This document shows positions 26,198 to 33,659 of a stretch of 64,000 nucleotides of DNA, piece by piece. The position numbers and the translations under genes were made by a program. Each line of letters starts with the position of its first letter. Position 1 is the first letter of the stretch. Under the pieces are notes generated by a model, which saw only the letters and a program-made list of their open reading frames with translations, searched no databases and had not been told where the DNA came from. Source of the stretch: JAAZMI01 sp050948785 (GTDB taxonomy: Bacteria; Bacillota; Dethiobacteria; DTU022; UBA8154); assembly GCA_050948785.1 (NCBI GenBank), contig JBMNEM010000006.1:1-64000 (forward strand), in the 5' to 3' direction.

Positions 26198-26329
26198 AAA
26201 CATTATATTCTATAACACATAAATATATTCCTGCTCTTTGGTAAAAAAATGTTTTTGCGTGAATTTTAATGCGACACGCTTATATTATATACTAATTCCT
26301 ATTTTCTATTCTTTAAGAACTGTTTCAAG

Positions 26330-27328
26330 CTAATTTTCCCAGGGCTTGGGAATAAAAAGTTTTTCAAAAACTATGATAATATAACGATCGGTCATGCCGG
26401 AAATATAATCGCAAACAGAACGCTGCAAGCCATGCCTTTCCATCTGTCCTCTGATTTCCGGAGGCAACACCGCGGGTTTTTCCAGGTAGTAGTGATAAAG
26501 CGTTCTAACAATAAATTTGGCCCTTTGCTCTTCACTTTTGGCGGCAGACCCGACATAAACATTTTGAAATAAAAACTTTCTGAGGCTTTCAGTTATCTCA
26601 CCAAGATCTTTGCTCAGGGAAATTTGGGGGCGATCCCAGCTATTTTTGATCAGATCGCGGATCATTGTATTTAATCTTTCTGAACCTGTTTTGCCCAGAT
26701 AGGCTATTTCTTCCGCCGGTAGTTGTTCAAACTTTAGAATACCCCCGCGCAGAGCATCATCTATATCATGATTGATATAAGCGATGCGATCACAGACCCT
26801 CACAAGCTGTCCTTCCAGGGTTGCAGGCTTCCTTTGACCGGTATGGGTTAAAATGCCATCCCGTACTTCCCAGGTTAAATTTAAGCCCTCCTCCCCTTCC
26901 AGAAAATCTACCACCCTTAAACTTTGTTCATTGTGTTTAAACCCCTCGGGGAAAAGATCATTGAGTGCATCTTCCCCGGCATGGCCAAAAGGTGTATGCC
27001 CCAGATCGTGCCCCAGGGCAATGGCCTCCGTAAGATCTTCATTTAACCGTAAAGCCCGGGCCACCGTGCGGGCCACCTGAGAAACTTCGATGGTGTGAGT
27101 CAGGCGTGTACGGTAATGATCTCCTTCCGGGGCAATAAAAACCTGCGTTTTGTGTTTTAGCCGCCGAAAAGATTTGGAATGGACAATACGATCCCGGTCT
27201 CTTTGAAAAGCGGTCCGCACATCACAGGGCTCTTCCCCACGTTTCCTGCCGCGACTATGCTTGCTCCGCGTGGCCAGAGGCGATAAAAGATGCTCTTCCA
27301 GCTCCTCTAATTCCTGGCGAAAATACAA
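26330..27328 (-). CDS. dgt: dNTP triphosphohydrolase (dGTPase family)
   Basis: Hydrolyses dNTPs to deoxynucleosides and triphosphate, controlling the dNTP pool. The 332-residue protein has the HD domain signature: His78 in RLTHTIEVSQVAR, His107-Asp108 in ALGHDLGHTPFGHAGE, and a later Asp in RVCDRIAYINHDIDDA. The short form without the E. coli insert is typical for Clostridia. The start appears to be TTG at 27328 with AGGGGG about 10 nt upstream. It precedes dnaG-rpoD in many Firmicutes, as here, but a terminator separates them. Confidence 0.92.
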   Translation of the reverse strand: MYFRQELEELEEHLLSPLATRSKHSRGRKRGEEPCDVRTAFQRDRDRIVHSKSFRRLKHKTQVFIAPEGDHYRTRLTHTIEVSQVARTVARALRLNEDLTEAIALGHDLGHTPFGHAGEDALNDLFPEGFKHNEQSLRVVDFLEGEEGLNLTWEVRDGILTHTGQRKPATLEGQLVRVCDRIAYINHDIDDALRGGILKFEQLPAEEIAYLGKTGSERLNTMIRDLIKNSWDRPQISLSKDLGEITESLRKFLFQNVYVGSAAKSEEQRAKFIVRTLYHYYLEKPAVLPPEIRGQMERHGLQRSVCDYISGMTDRYIIIVFEKLFIPKPWEN

Positions 27329-27505
27329 TTCCGCTTCCCCCTTTTAGTCCGGACAGGCCGGAGACGGCTCAGCCGGCAAAGAAGGCCGGCTGCCGGCAGG
27401 CAAACAAGACATGAGCTCTGCCGGGCGGCCAACAGGAGTCTTAAAAGCCGAGCCCTCAAATTCCCCGCAAAAACACTGCGTAACGACACCGGCTCGCTGT
27501 CCCGC

Positions 27506-28111
27506 CTAAAGTTGACGTTTTTTCCGTAAAGAAGCAGTAGCCTGGCAAACCTGCGCAACTCTTTGCCCCAACATAAAAGCCCTTTTCTGAGCATGCTGAT
27601 CATTCTCGGCAGATCCCCCAACGCAAGTGCCATGGTGGCCCGCACTTTTTTCGTGACTGTCGCCCACCACAATCATGCCCTGAACAAACATCATGCTGTG
27701 CAGGGCACGCAGAGTTGTTTCCTGCCCGCCAAAACGGGCTGCACCAACGCTTAAAGCACCGCCCACGGTATTCAAAAGTTTTTTCCCTCTTCTCAAGCGA
27801 CGGGTTTTATCCCAAAAAGCTTTTAGCTGGGCGGAAACAGTCCCAAAATAAACCGGACTGGCTAAAAGCAAGCCATCAGCAACGGCCATTTTTTCGAATA
27901 CCTTTTCCAGCTCCGTACCTTGGTAACATACCCCCCGGCATGGAGTTTCACAACCGCTGCAAAAAGGACTTTTTCCTTTCTCCAAAATCTCCTTTATAAA
28001 AACCGTTTCCGTTTTGGCACCCAGTTCCCTCGCAGCCTTTAAAGCTGCTTCCAGAATGAAAGCCGTGTTCCCCTGCCGGTTGGGGCTACCGTTTAATCCA
28101 ATAATCAGCAT
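27506..28111 (-). CDS. Iron-sulfur flavoprotein of the NADPH-dependent FMN reductase family
   Basis: Flavodoxin-like protein of 201 residues. It starts MLIIGLNGSPNRQGNTAF, where the GSP-x-x-x-GNT loop binds FMN phosphate. A cysteine cluster CSGCETPCRGVC near 51-62 fits a 4Fe-4S cluster as in ISF proteins. SPVYFGTVSAQLKAFWD is the second flavin-binding segment. The C-terminal half after residue 150 is basic and low in complexity and may be partly altered. It probably carries electrons in anaerobic metabolism or oxidative stress; partner unknown. Confidence 0.8.
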   Translation of the reverse strand: MLIIGLNGSPNRQGNTAFILEAALKAARELGAKTETVFIKEILEKGKSPFCSGCETPCRGVCYQGTELEKVFEKMAVADGLLLASPVYFGTVSAQLKAFWDKTRRLRRGKKLLNTVGGALSVGAARFGGQETTLRALHSMMFVQGMIVVGDSHEKSAGHHGTCVGGSAENDQHAQKRAFMLGQRVAQVCQATASLRKKRQL

Positions 28112-28239
28112 TTTTTTCCCTCCTGATTTTCCTTAAATTACTCTTGAATCCTCTAGGCTGGTTATGAGAAAATAGTAAAGTGTAACCTTAATAAAAAAGC
28201 TTCACTATTATGTTAACTAAAATGGAGGAGGCATCCAAA

Positions 28240-29448
28240 ATGATGAGCACAACCGGGAAAATTAAGAAAATTGCAGTTGTCATGCTGGTCCTTTTGCTTT
28301 GCATTTCAGGGCTGTTTAGTCCAAAGAAAGTACTGGCACAGGATTTATCCCTTCCGGAAATCGGCTCGTATGCCGCGGTATTGATGGAATTCTCCCGTGA
28401 AGAGATAATTTTTGATAAAAACAGCACTGAACAACTGCCTCCCGCCAGCCTAACCAAAATCATGACTCTTTTATTGTCCTATGAAGCTCTACAGCAAGGT
28501 AAAGTTACCTGGTCGGAAGAGGTTACCGTCAGCCAAAAGGCTTGGGAAACAGGAGGCTCCCAGATGTTTTTGGAAATAGGCCAGAAAGTGCCCTTCGGGA
28601 CAATGCTGACCGGCATCGCCACCATCTCCGCCAATGATGCCTGTGTAGCCGTAAGCGAACACCTTTGTGGCTCAGAGGCTGTTTTTGTCCAGGAAATGAA
28701 TAAAAAAGCCAAGGAACTGGGACTAATAAATACACTTTTCCAGAATTCTTCCGGCCTGCATCACCCTGAACATTATTCCAGTGCCGAAGACATGGCCCGG
28801 CTTGCCCATTATTTAATCCAAAATTTCCCGGAAAGCCTGAAACTGCATTCTCAAACCGAATTTACTTTTAATAATATCTTACAATATAATCGCAACCCTC
28901 TCTTGGGACGTTATAACGGAGCTGACGGGCTAAAAACAGGACATACTTCGCAAGCAGGTCATTGCCTGATCGGAACTGCCAGCCAGGGAGGCCTGCGTTT
29001 TATTACCGTGGCAATGAATGCTGCCAGCCCCGCCGTAAGGCAAAAAGATACTGAAACCATGCTGAACTATGCCTTTCGCAATTATACGCTGCACAGGGTC
29101 TTCCCGGCAGGTGAAACCATCGCTACGGCCAAAGTAAAAGGCGGTGAAGAGCGTTACGTCGATCTATACCTGGAACAACCGCTGGAAGTAGTTATGCTCT
29201 TCAACCGTCAGGAAGATCTGGATCTCCAGATCGAGGTTCTGGAAAATACTCCGGCACCGGTCAATAAAGGTGATTCTTTAGGGAGCGTCAAAGTCCTGCT
29301 CGATAACGAAACCCTGGCCGAAGCACCTTTACATGCTGCAAAAAATATCCGAAGGGCCAACGTCTTCTCCCGGTTTTTCCGTTTCATCGGCGACCTTTTG
29401 GCCGGCCTCTGGCAGCAACTGACGCAAGCCCTTCGTAATTTGCTTTAA
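28240..29448 (+). CDS. dacF: D-alanyl-D-alanine carboxypeptidase (DacF/PBP5 type)
   Basis: Trims the terminal D-Ala from peptidoglycan stem peptides outside the membrane. The start is set at the ATG at 28240 because GGAGGAGG lies 8 nt upstream, inside the longer frame from 28210. The 402-residue product has a signal peptide (about 1-34), the acyl-enzyme serine motif Ser70-Leu-Thr-Lys73, SAN near 127, and KTG in GLKTGHTSQAGH near 228. A PBP5 C-terminal beta domain and an amphipathic C-terminal helix (FRFIGDLLAGLWQQL) follow. DacF in Bacillus is expressed in the forespore; whether that is so here is not visible. Confidence 0.93.
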   Translation: MMSTTGKIKKIAVVMLVLLLCISGLFSPKKVLAQDLSLPEIGSYAAVLMEFSREEIIFDKNSTEQLPPASLTKIMTLLLSYEALQQGKVTWSEEVTVSQKAWETGGSQMFLEIGQKVPFGTMLTGIATISANDACVAVSEHLCGSEAVFVQEMNKKAKELGLINTLFQNSSGLHHPEHYSSAEDMARLAHYLIQNFPESLKLHSQTEFTFNNILQYNRNPLLGRYNGADGLKTGHTSQAGHCLIGTASQGGLRFITVAMNAASPAVRQKDTETMLNYAFRNYTLHRVFPAGETIATAKVKGGEERYVDLYLEQPLEVVMLFNRQEDLDLQIEVLENTPAPVNKGDSLGSVKVLLDNETLAEAPLHAAKNIRRANVFSRFFRFIGDLLAGLWQQLTQALRNLL

Positions 29449-29456
29449 TCTTTCGG

Positions 29457-29497
29457 GAAGAAACCGGCAGCGGGGCTGCGGCTAGTCTTCTTTTTTA
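29457..29497 (+). terminator. Terminator of dacF
   Basis: GAAGA/TCTTC outer stem and CAGC/GCTG inner stem, then TTTTTT. It lies right after the dacF stop. Confidence 0.75.
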
Positions 29498-29646
29498 TCT
29501 TTTAAGGCCGCCTGGGTTGCTGCTATCAAAATAGACCAATCACTATTTTTCGCTATTATGGAACACTTTTTTAAATCTTCAATTTTATAGTAGTCGGGAC
29601 TAAATGCACATAATAGCTTTTTTATTCCGTTCCTACTTTTAGAGCT
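29482..29646 (-). pseudogene. Start-less coding tail after the ABC permease
   Basis: A minus-strand frame open for 54 codons with no ATG or GTG. It reads SPDYYKIEDLKKCSIIAKNS and then DWSILIAATQAALKDKKED before TAG at 29482. The codon use looks like real protein. It overlaps the permease 3' end in another frame and the dacF terminator. It is most likely the surviving 3' end of a gene cut when the exporter inserted. Family not recognised. Confidence 0.3.
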
Positions 29647-31871
29647 TCACTCATGGAAACTTCGTTAACTCTCTTTGCACACAACAGCTTGCTTAGCTGG
29701 TAGGTTAACATAATAACCACGAAGCAGACAACCACATAAAGGGGGCTAATAATGGTTGGCAGCACTAAATTGATCATATTACCAAGATAGCCGTATATTG
29801 CGCCCATCGACGCCGCCATAATAGGAATGCTGAGAATAAATCCAGCCACTATGACAAAGGTAGAGCTGTTTAGTATCATGGATTTGATCTCCCTACGTCG
29901 ATAACCAAATACCTTAAAAAGTGATATGGTGTTTCTATTTTCCTCAATAATCAACGAAGTTACAAGATAGAGAATAATCAAGGCCACAATACTGGAGACA
30001 ATCGTCATTAATGCTACCATGGAAATCATCTGCCCAAAAAATTCGTCCATTGCGTTAGGCATCTCACTCATGGATTTTATTCCTGATAGCTTTTCACTAG
30101 GAATATCAAGCTTAATTGTACTAAAAACCCCCATATAGCTGTTTTCTGGAAGCCCCAGTTTTTTGTTGAATTCTGTTATTGGCACATATATAAACTGCTC
30201 AACGTAGGAATCAGCGATAGCGTCAATATGAAAGGTGTAGGGCTTCCCATCCTCTTTGTTGATGAAAGTTACAGTATCCCCAGCTTTAATGCCCAGTCGA
30301 TTGGCCAAAGCCTTGGTAATATTTGTTTGATTGTTAGGAATAGGATTTCCTTTACTATCCTTCAGAGTCACAATTCTTGAATCTGACTTTATCCCAGTTA
30401 TATAAAACTCAATTCCCTCATTGTTTTCAGGATAAAACTTCCCTGCATTAAAAGCCTCTGCCCCTTCCGGCGCCTCACCGAATTGTAGATCCCTGAAGGC
30501 ATATTCGTATTCAAACTGGTATACATCCGAGGTGTTAAATACATGGTTCATAGAGTTCAAGATAGTGAAACCAAAGAGCATTAAGACAGAGGCACTGGTA
30601 ACTCCCAGGAAGAGAAATACAAGCCGTGAGATGCTTCTAAACTGCTCCCGTAGCTTAAACTTGGTGCTGAACTTAAACCTTTCTAGTTTAAAGGCTCGCT
30701 CCAGTGCATTAACCTTGGTTTTTTGCTTGTCCCCCTTCATAAGCTCCGCCGGAGAGCGCTTCAGTTCTGATCGTATAACGAGATAGCTGCTGAGGCCTAA
30801 AAATATTGTAGGCGTCAGTATTCCAATTAATACATTTAGAAAGCTTAATTTAATGCCTGGAACAGGAACATTATAGTAGGAAATCATAGCCATAACCATT
30901 GGCTCGATAGAGGGTAGTGCCAACAGGCTTCCTATCATTCCACCTGCAAAAGCCAGCAGCAGCGGGATAGCCATATAGTGGCGCGTTAGCTCTCGTCGCC
31001 GGTAACCTTGGGCATAAAGTGTCCCGACAATCACCGATTCCTGGCGGATCATGCGCCAGAACATGATGCCGATAATTAAGCAAGACAAAAGAAACATTGC
31101 GGCTGGTAATGGTACGCTCATGGTTTTCATACCGATAATAGACGCCCAAACCACTCTTGCCCGTTTGTTGTTCATAATGTCAATCCAGTCAGATACTGTT
31201 ATACCTTCTACCCGTAAACGTTCCCGAAATTGTACCGCCTGTCTATTAAGGCTCTGGGTTCTGTCATTAAACCTGACGGAATAGATGCTGGCAACATTAT
31301 CTATATCTGAAAATTCCTCACGATTTATAACCGCCACACCGAAATCATTGGGCGAATACAGTATATCATTCACGTTCTTTAGAGGATAGATATAGTGGGG
31401 CAGAGACACAAAACCCACAACAGTGAAGGTTTTATCTGCCATCTCTATTTGACTGCCTACAGAATAACCGTTGGCTTTGGCAAAGGCAGGGTCAAGTAGA
31501 ATCTCCCCCGAACCTGAAAGCCCTCGTCCCTCTATAACAGCCGGAATGTTCAGCTTTTCTGTTTCACTGAGGAGCCGCAGGGTAAGGGTATCGGACAGTT
31601 CAGCGTCAAAGCTCATATACTCCTCAATGATGACGTCAAACTCTTTCTCTAATTCTGCCCTATCAGAAATAACTCTATCGGTTGAAAAGGACAAATCTTC
31701 CTGCATATGTTCCTCAGTAAAGGTTGTTACCAGGTTAGCTAGATTTTGAGAAAGCCCCGCAGCCACAATAAAGGTATAGCTCCCCAGGATAATCAGCATA
31801 AAAATACCGAGGTAGCGCAGTTTGTTTTCTTTCAGTATCCGCAGAACTCTTCTATTCAAAACCATCACCAC
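29622..31871 (-). CDS. ABC transporter permease with two FtsX domains
   Basis: A 749-residue membrane protein. An N-terminal helix (about 18-40), a large outside domain, three helices forming the first FtsX domain (about 255-370), a second outside domain (about 430-610) and the second FtsX domain (about 620-745) give the usual layout of long MacB/LolCE-like exporters in Gram-positives. It overlaps its ATPase gene by 7 nt. The substrate is unknown; such systems export peptides, lipids or drugs, or drive cell-wall enzymes. A TetR regulator heads the operon. The region is richer in A+T than its neighbours, which suggests acquisition. Confidence 0.9.
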   Translation of the reverse strand: MVMVLNRRVLRILKENKLRYLGIFMLIILGSYTFIVAAGLSQNLANLVTTFTEEHMQEDLSFSTDRVISDRAELEKEFDVIIEEYMSFDAELSDTLTLRLLSETEKLNIPAVIEGRGLSGSGEILLDPAFAKANGYSVGSQIEMADKTFTVVGFVSLPHYIYPLKNVNDILYSPNDFGVAVINREEFSDIDNVASIYSVRFNDRTQSLNRQAVQFRERLRVEGITVSDWIDIMNNKRARVVWASIIGMKTMSVPLPAAMFLLSCLIIGIMFWRMIRQESVIVGTLYAQGYRRRELTRHYMAIPLLLAFAGGMIGSLLALPSIEPMVMAMISYYNVPVPGIKLSFLNVLIGILTPTIFLGLSSYLVIRSELKRSPAELMKGDKQKTKVNALERAFKLERFKFSTKFKLREQFRSISRLVFLFLGVTSASVLMLFGFTILNSMNHVFNTSDVYQFEYEYAFRDLQFGEAPEGAEAFNAGKFYPENNEGIEFYITGIKSDSRIVTLKDSKGNPIPNNQTNITKALANRLGIKAGDTVTFINKEDGKPYTFHIDAIADSYVEQFIYVPITEFNKKLGLPENSYMGVFSTIKLDIPSEKLSGIKSMSEMPNAMDEFFGQMISMVALMTIVSSIVALIILYLVTSLIIEENRNTISLFKVFGYRRREIKSMILNSSTFVIVAGFILSIPIMAASMGAIYGYLGNMINLVLPTIISPLYVVVCFVVIMLTYQLSKLLCAKRVNEVSMSEALKVGTE

Positions 31872-32563
31872 TCAATCCTTTCTGCTGGAACAATCACTTG
31901 ATTAACCACTTCATCTACGACTTCCCCACTTCTCAGCCTAAATACCTTGTTTGCCATAGCGGCAATGGCACCATTGTGGGTTATCATCAAGATGGTTGTT
32001 CCGTATTTTTTGTTCACCTGTCGCAGAAGTTTCAGGATGCTACGAGACGTCTGGTAATCTAGTGCTCCGGTAGGTTCGTCACAAAGCAGCAACTTTGGAT
32101 TCTTGACAATGGCTCTTGCAATAGATACACGCTGTTGCTCTCCGCCACTCAATTCCCTAGGAAAGCGGTGTTTTTTATCCAGCATTTCCACTGCTTCTAA
32201 AACCTCATCAATCTTCAGAGGCGATTTACTTATATTGGAGACTACTTCAATATTTTCCCCAACTGTAAGGTTAGGAACAAGATTATAGAACTGGAATACA
32301 AAACCGATGTCTTCACGTCTATATTCCGTCAGTTCATCGTTGTTCAACTTGTTTACTTCAATCCCATCTACAATGACTTTGCCGCTATCGCCGCGATCAA
32401 CGCCACCAATGATATTCATTAGGGTGGATTTTCCTGAACCCGATGGCCCAAGGATGACACCGATTTCCCCCTTTCCCAGTTTCATCTCAATCCCCTTTAA
32501 TACATCAGTTTTAATCACCCCAGTTGTGTAGCTCTTCTTCAAATTTGAAACATCAATAAACAT
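31865..32563 (-). CDS. ABC transporter ATP-binding protein (LolD/MacB type)
   Basis: ATPase of 232 residues for the adjacent FtsX-type permease. Walker A GPSGSGKST is near 39-47, Q-loop VFQFYNLVPNLT near 88-99, signature ELSGGEQQR near 138-146, Walker B LLLCDEPTGALD near 157-168, and H-loop ITHN near 194. The N-terminal stretch LKKSYTTG is typical of the family. It is one base from the TetR gene stop, so all three genes are cotranscribed. Confidence 0.94.
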   Translation of the reverse strand: MFIDVSNLKKSYTTGVIKTDVLKGIEMKLGKGEIGVILGPSGSGKSTLMNIIGGVDRGDSGKVIVDGIEVNKLNNDELTEYRREDIGFVFQFYNLVPNLTVGENIEVVSNISKSPLKIDEVLEAVEMLDKKHRFPRELSGGEQQRVSIARAIVKNPKLLLCDEPTGALDYQTSRSILKLLRQVNKKYGTTILMITHNGAIAAMANKVFRLRSGEVVDEVVNQVIVPAERIEW

Positions 32564-32564
32564 G

Positions 32565-33197
32565 TTATTGTTCCTCCTTTTTATAAAAACACCGTTTCAA
32601 AATATCGAAATATTCATCCGATTCACTAAGTACTTCCATGCCAACATCTTCAATAGAATCAACTTTATCCCTATGCAGTTCGGCAAAACTCAGCATCGTC
32701 CAGTTAATTATATTAATCATTTTTTCACGATCAATATCTTCCCGAAATTTTGTCCAATCAATATTTTTATAACCTCTTTCCAAACCGCTTACGATGAGAT
32801 CTTTACCAATTTTTTTAATTTCAGATTTCACTTCAGCAGCATCCTCATGGGCTAGAGCCCTTAGAAAATTAAATGCTTGCGGGAACTTTTTATAAATTTT
32901 AAATTTAACTAATCCTATTTGTCTCATTCTTTCAAAAAAATCCATTTCATTCCAATCTACTTCAGCATAGATTTTTTCAATCATCTCAGCTACATAATCA
33001 AGCAGGAATAAATACAGTTCCTTTTTACTGTTAAAATAGTTGAATAATGATCCTTTAGATATTTCTGCTTCCTTAATAATCACGTTTGTAGAAGCTCTTT
33101 CATAACCACTGCGAGCAAATTCTTTAAGAGCTGCATTGATGATACGTTCTTGTTTATCCTTTTCTAAACTATAAAATCTTGTATTGATGACTTTCAC
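32565..33197 (-). CDS. TetR-family transcriptional regulator
   Basis: Probable repressor of its own operon, 210 residues. The N-terminal helix-turn-helix (about 15-60) contains ALKEFARSGYERASTNVIIKEA and SKGSLFNYFNSKKELY. The C-terminal ligand domain is all-helical and not assignable. Two copies of a 15-bp palindrome overlap its promoter at 33220-33271. An inducer that binds the C-terminal pocket would release the exporter genes. AGGTG precedes the ATG. Confidence 0.92.
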   Translation of the reverse strand: MKVINTRFYSLEKDKQERIINAALKEFARSGYERASTNVIIKEAEISKGSLFNYFNSKKELYLFLLDYVAEMIEKIYAEVDWNEMDFFERMRQIGLVKFKIYKKFPQAFNFLRALAHEDAAEVKSEIKKIGKDLIVSGLERGYKNIDWTKFREDIDREKMINIINWTMLSFAELHRDKVDSIEDVGMEVLSESDEYFDILKRCFYKKEEQ

Positions 33198-33219
33198 CTC
33201 ATTTTCTCAGATATGTAAT

Positions 33220-33234
33220 TGACCACTATGGTCA
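33220..33234. promoter_or_regulatory. TetR operator site, promoter-distal copy
   Basis: Palindrome TGACCACTATGGTCA. It lies downstream of the likely transcription start, between -10 and the tetR start codon. Confidence 0.7.
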
Positions 33235-33243
33235 TTTGCTATT

Positions 33244-33272
33244 ATTGTATATCATATGACCATAGTGGTCAA
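33244..33272 (-). promoter_or_regulatory. Promoter of the tetR-ABC operon
   Basis: On the minus strand TTGACC (33267-33272), 17-nt spacer, TACAAT (33244-33249). The -35 element is part of the upstream operator copy. Confidence 0.75.
33257..33271. promoter_or_regulatory. TetR operator site over the -35 element
   Basis: Palindrome TGACCATAGTGGTCA, the same as the other copy except for the centre. The two copies are 37 bp apart centre to centre, about 3.5 helical turns. Confidence 0.7.
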
Positions 33273-33544
33273 TTAAATTTTGTTAAGAATTTGTATATCT
33301 TTAAGAATGACATCTTTCCTTATTTTCAAAGTATATGTTTTCATCCTATAAAAACTCCAAAAGACTTTAATCTATCAATACCCCATTAATTTTACTTCCC
33401 TGCAAATTAATTCCAGCCAATAAATAAAATTTATCTCTTTCACTGAGCCCCTAAAAAACTGATCAATAAATGTTTGATTATTAATGTTTAGTTTTTATTC
33501 AAATACCTATTTTCTATCAACACTTCACTGGATAATATTAAATA
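33273..33544. other. AT-rich spacer without visible genes
   Basis: Very rich in A+T compared with the ppdK side. No start with a ribosome binding site, no tRNA and no clear hairpin. It probably marks the border of the acquired exporter segment. Confidence 0.5.
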
Positions 33545-33584
33545 AAAGGTATTGTCTCTTAAACCACTAAAAGACAATACCTTT
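33545..33584 (-). terminator. Terminator of the ppdK transcript
   Basis: Perfect 13-bp stem AAAGGTATTGTCT/AGACAATACCTTT with a 14-nt loop and T-rich sequence on the minus strand. It lies 76 nt after the ppdK stop. Confidence 0.75.
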
Positions 33585-33659
33585 ACTTTATTTTATACAT
33601 ATACTCGCTGTATAAGGCTTATAAACAATGTCTATGCAACTCCTAAGTTAAACTCTAAT

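Noticed and set aside
27307..27672. 121-codon minus-strand frame after the flavoprotein gene
   Set aside because: Overlaps the flavoprotein in another frame and has an arginine/leucine-rich random-looking product.
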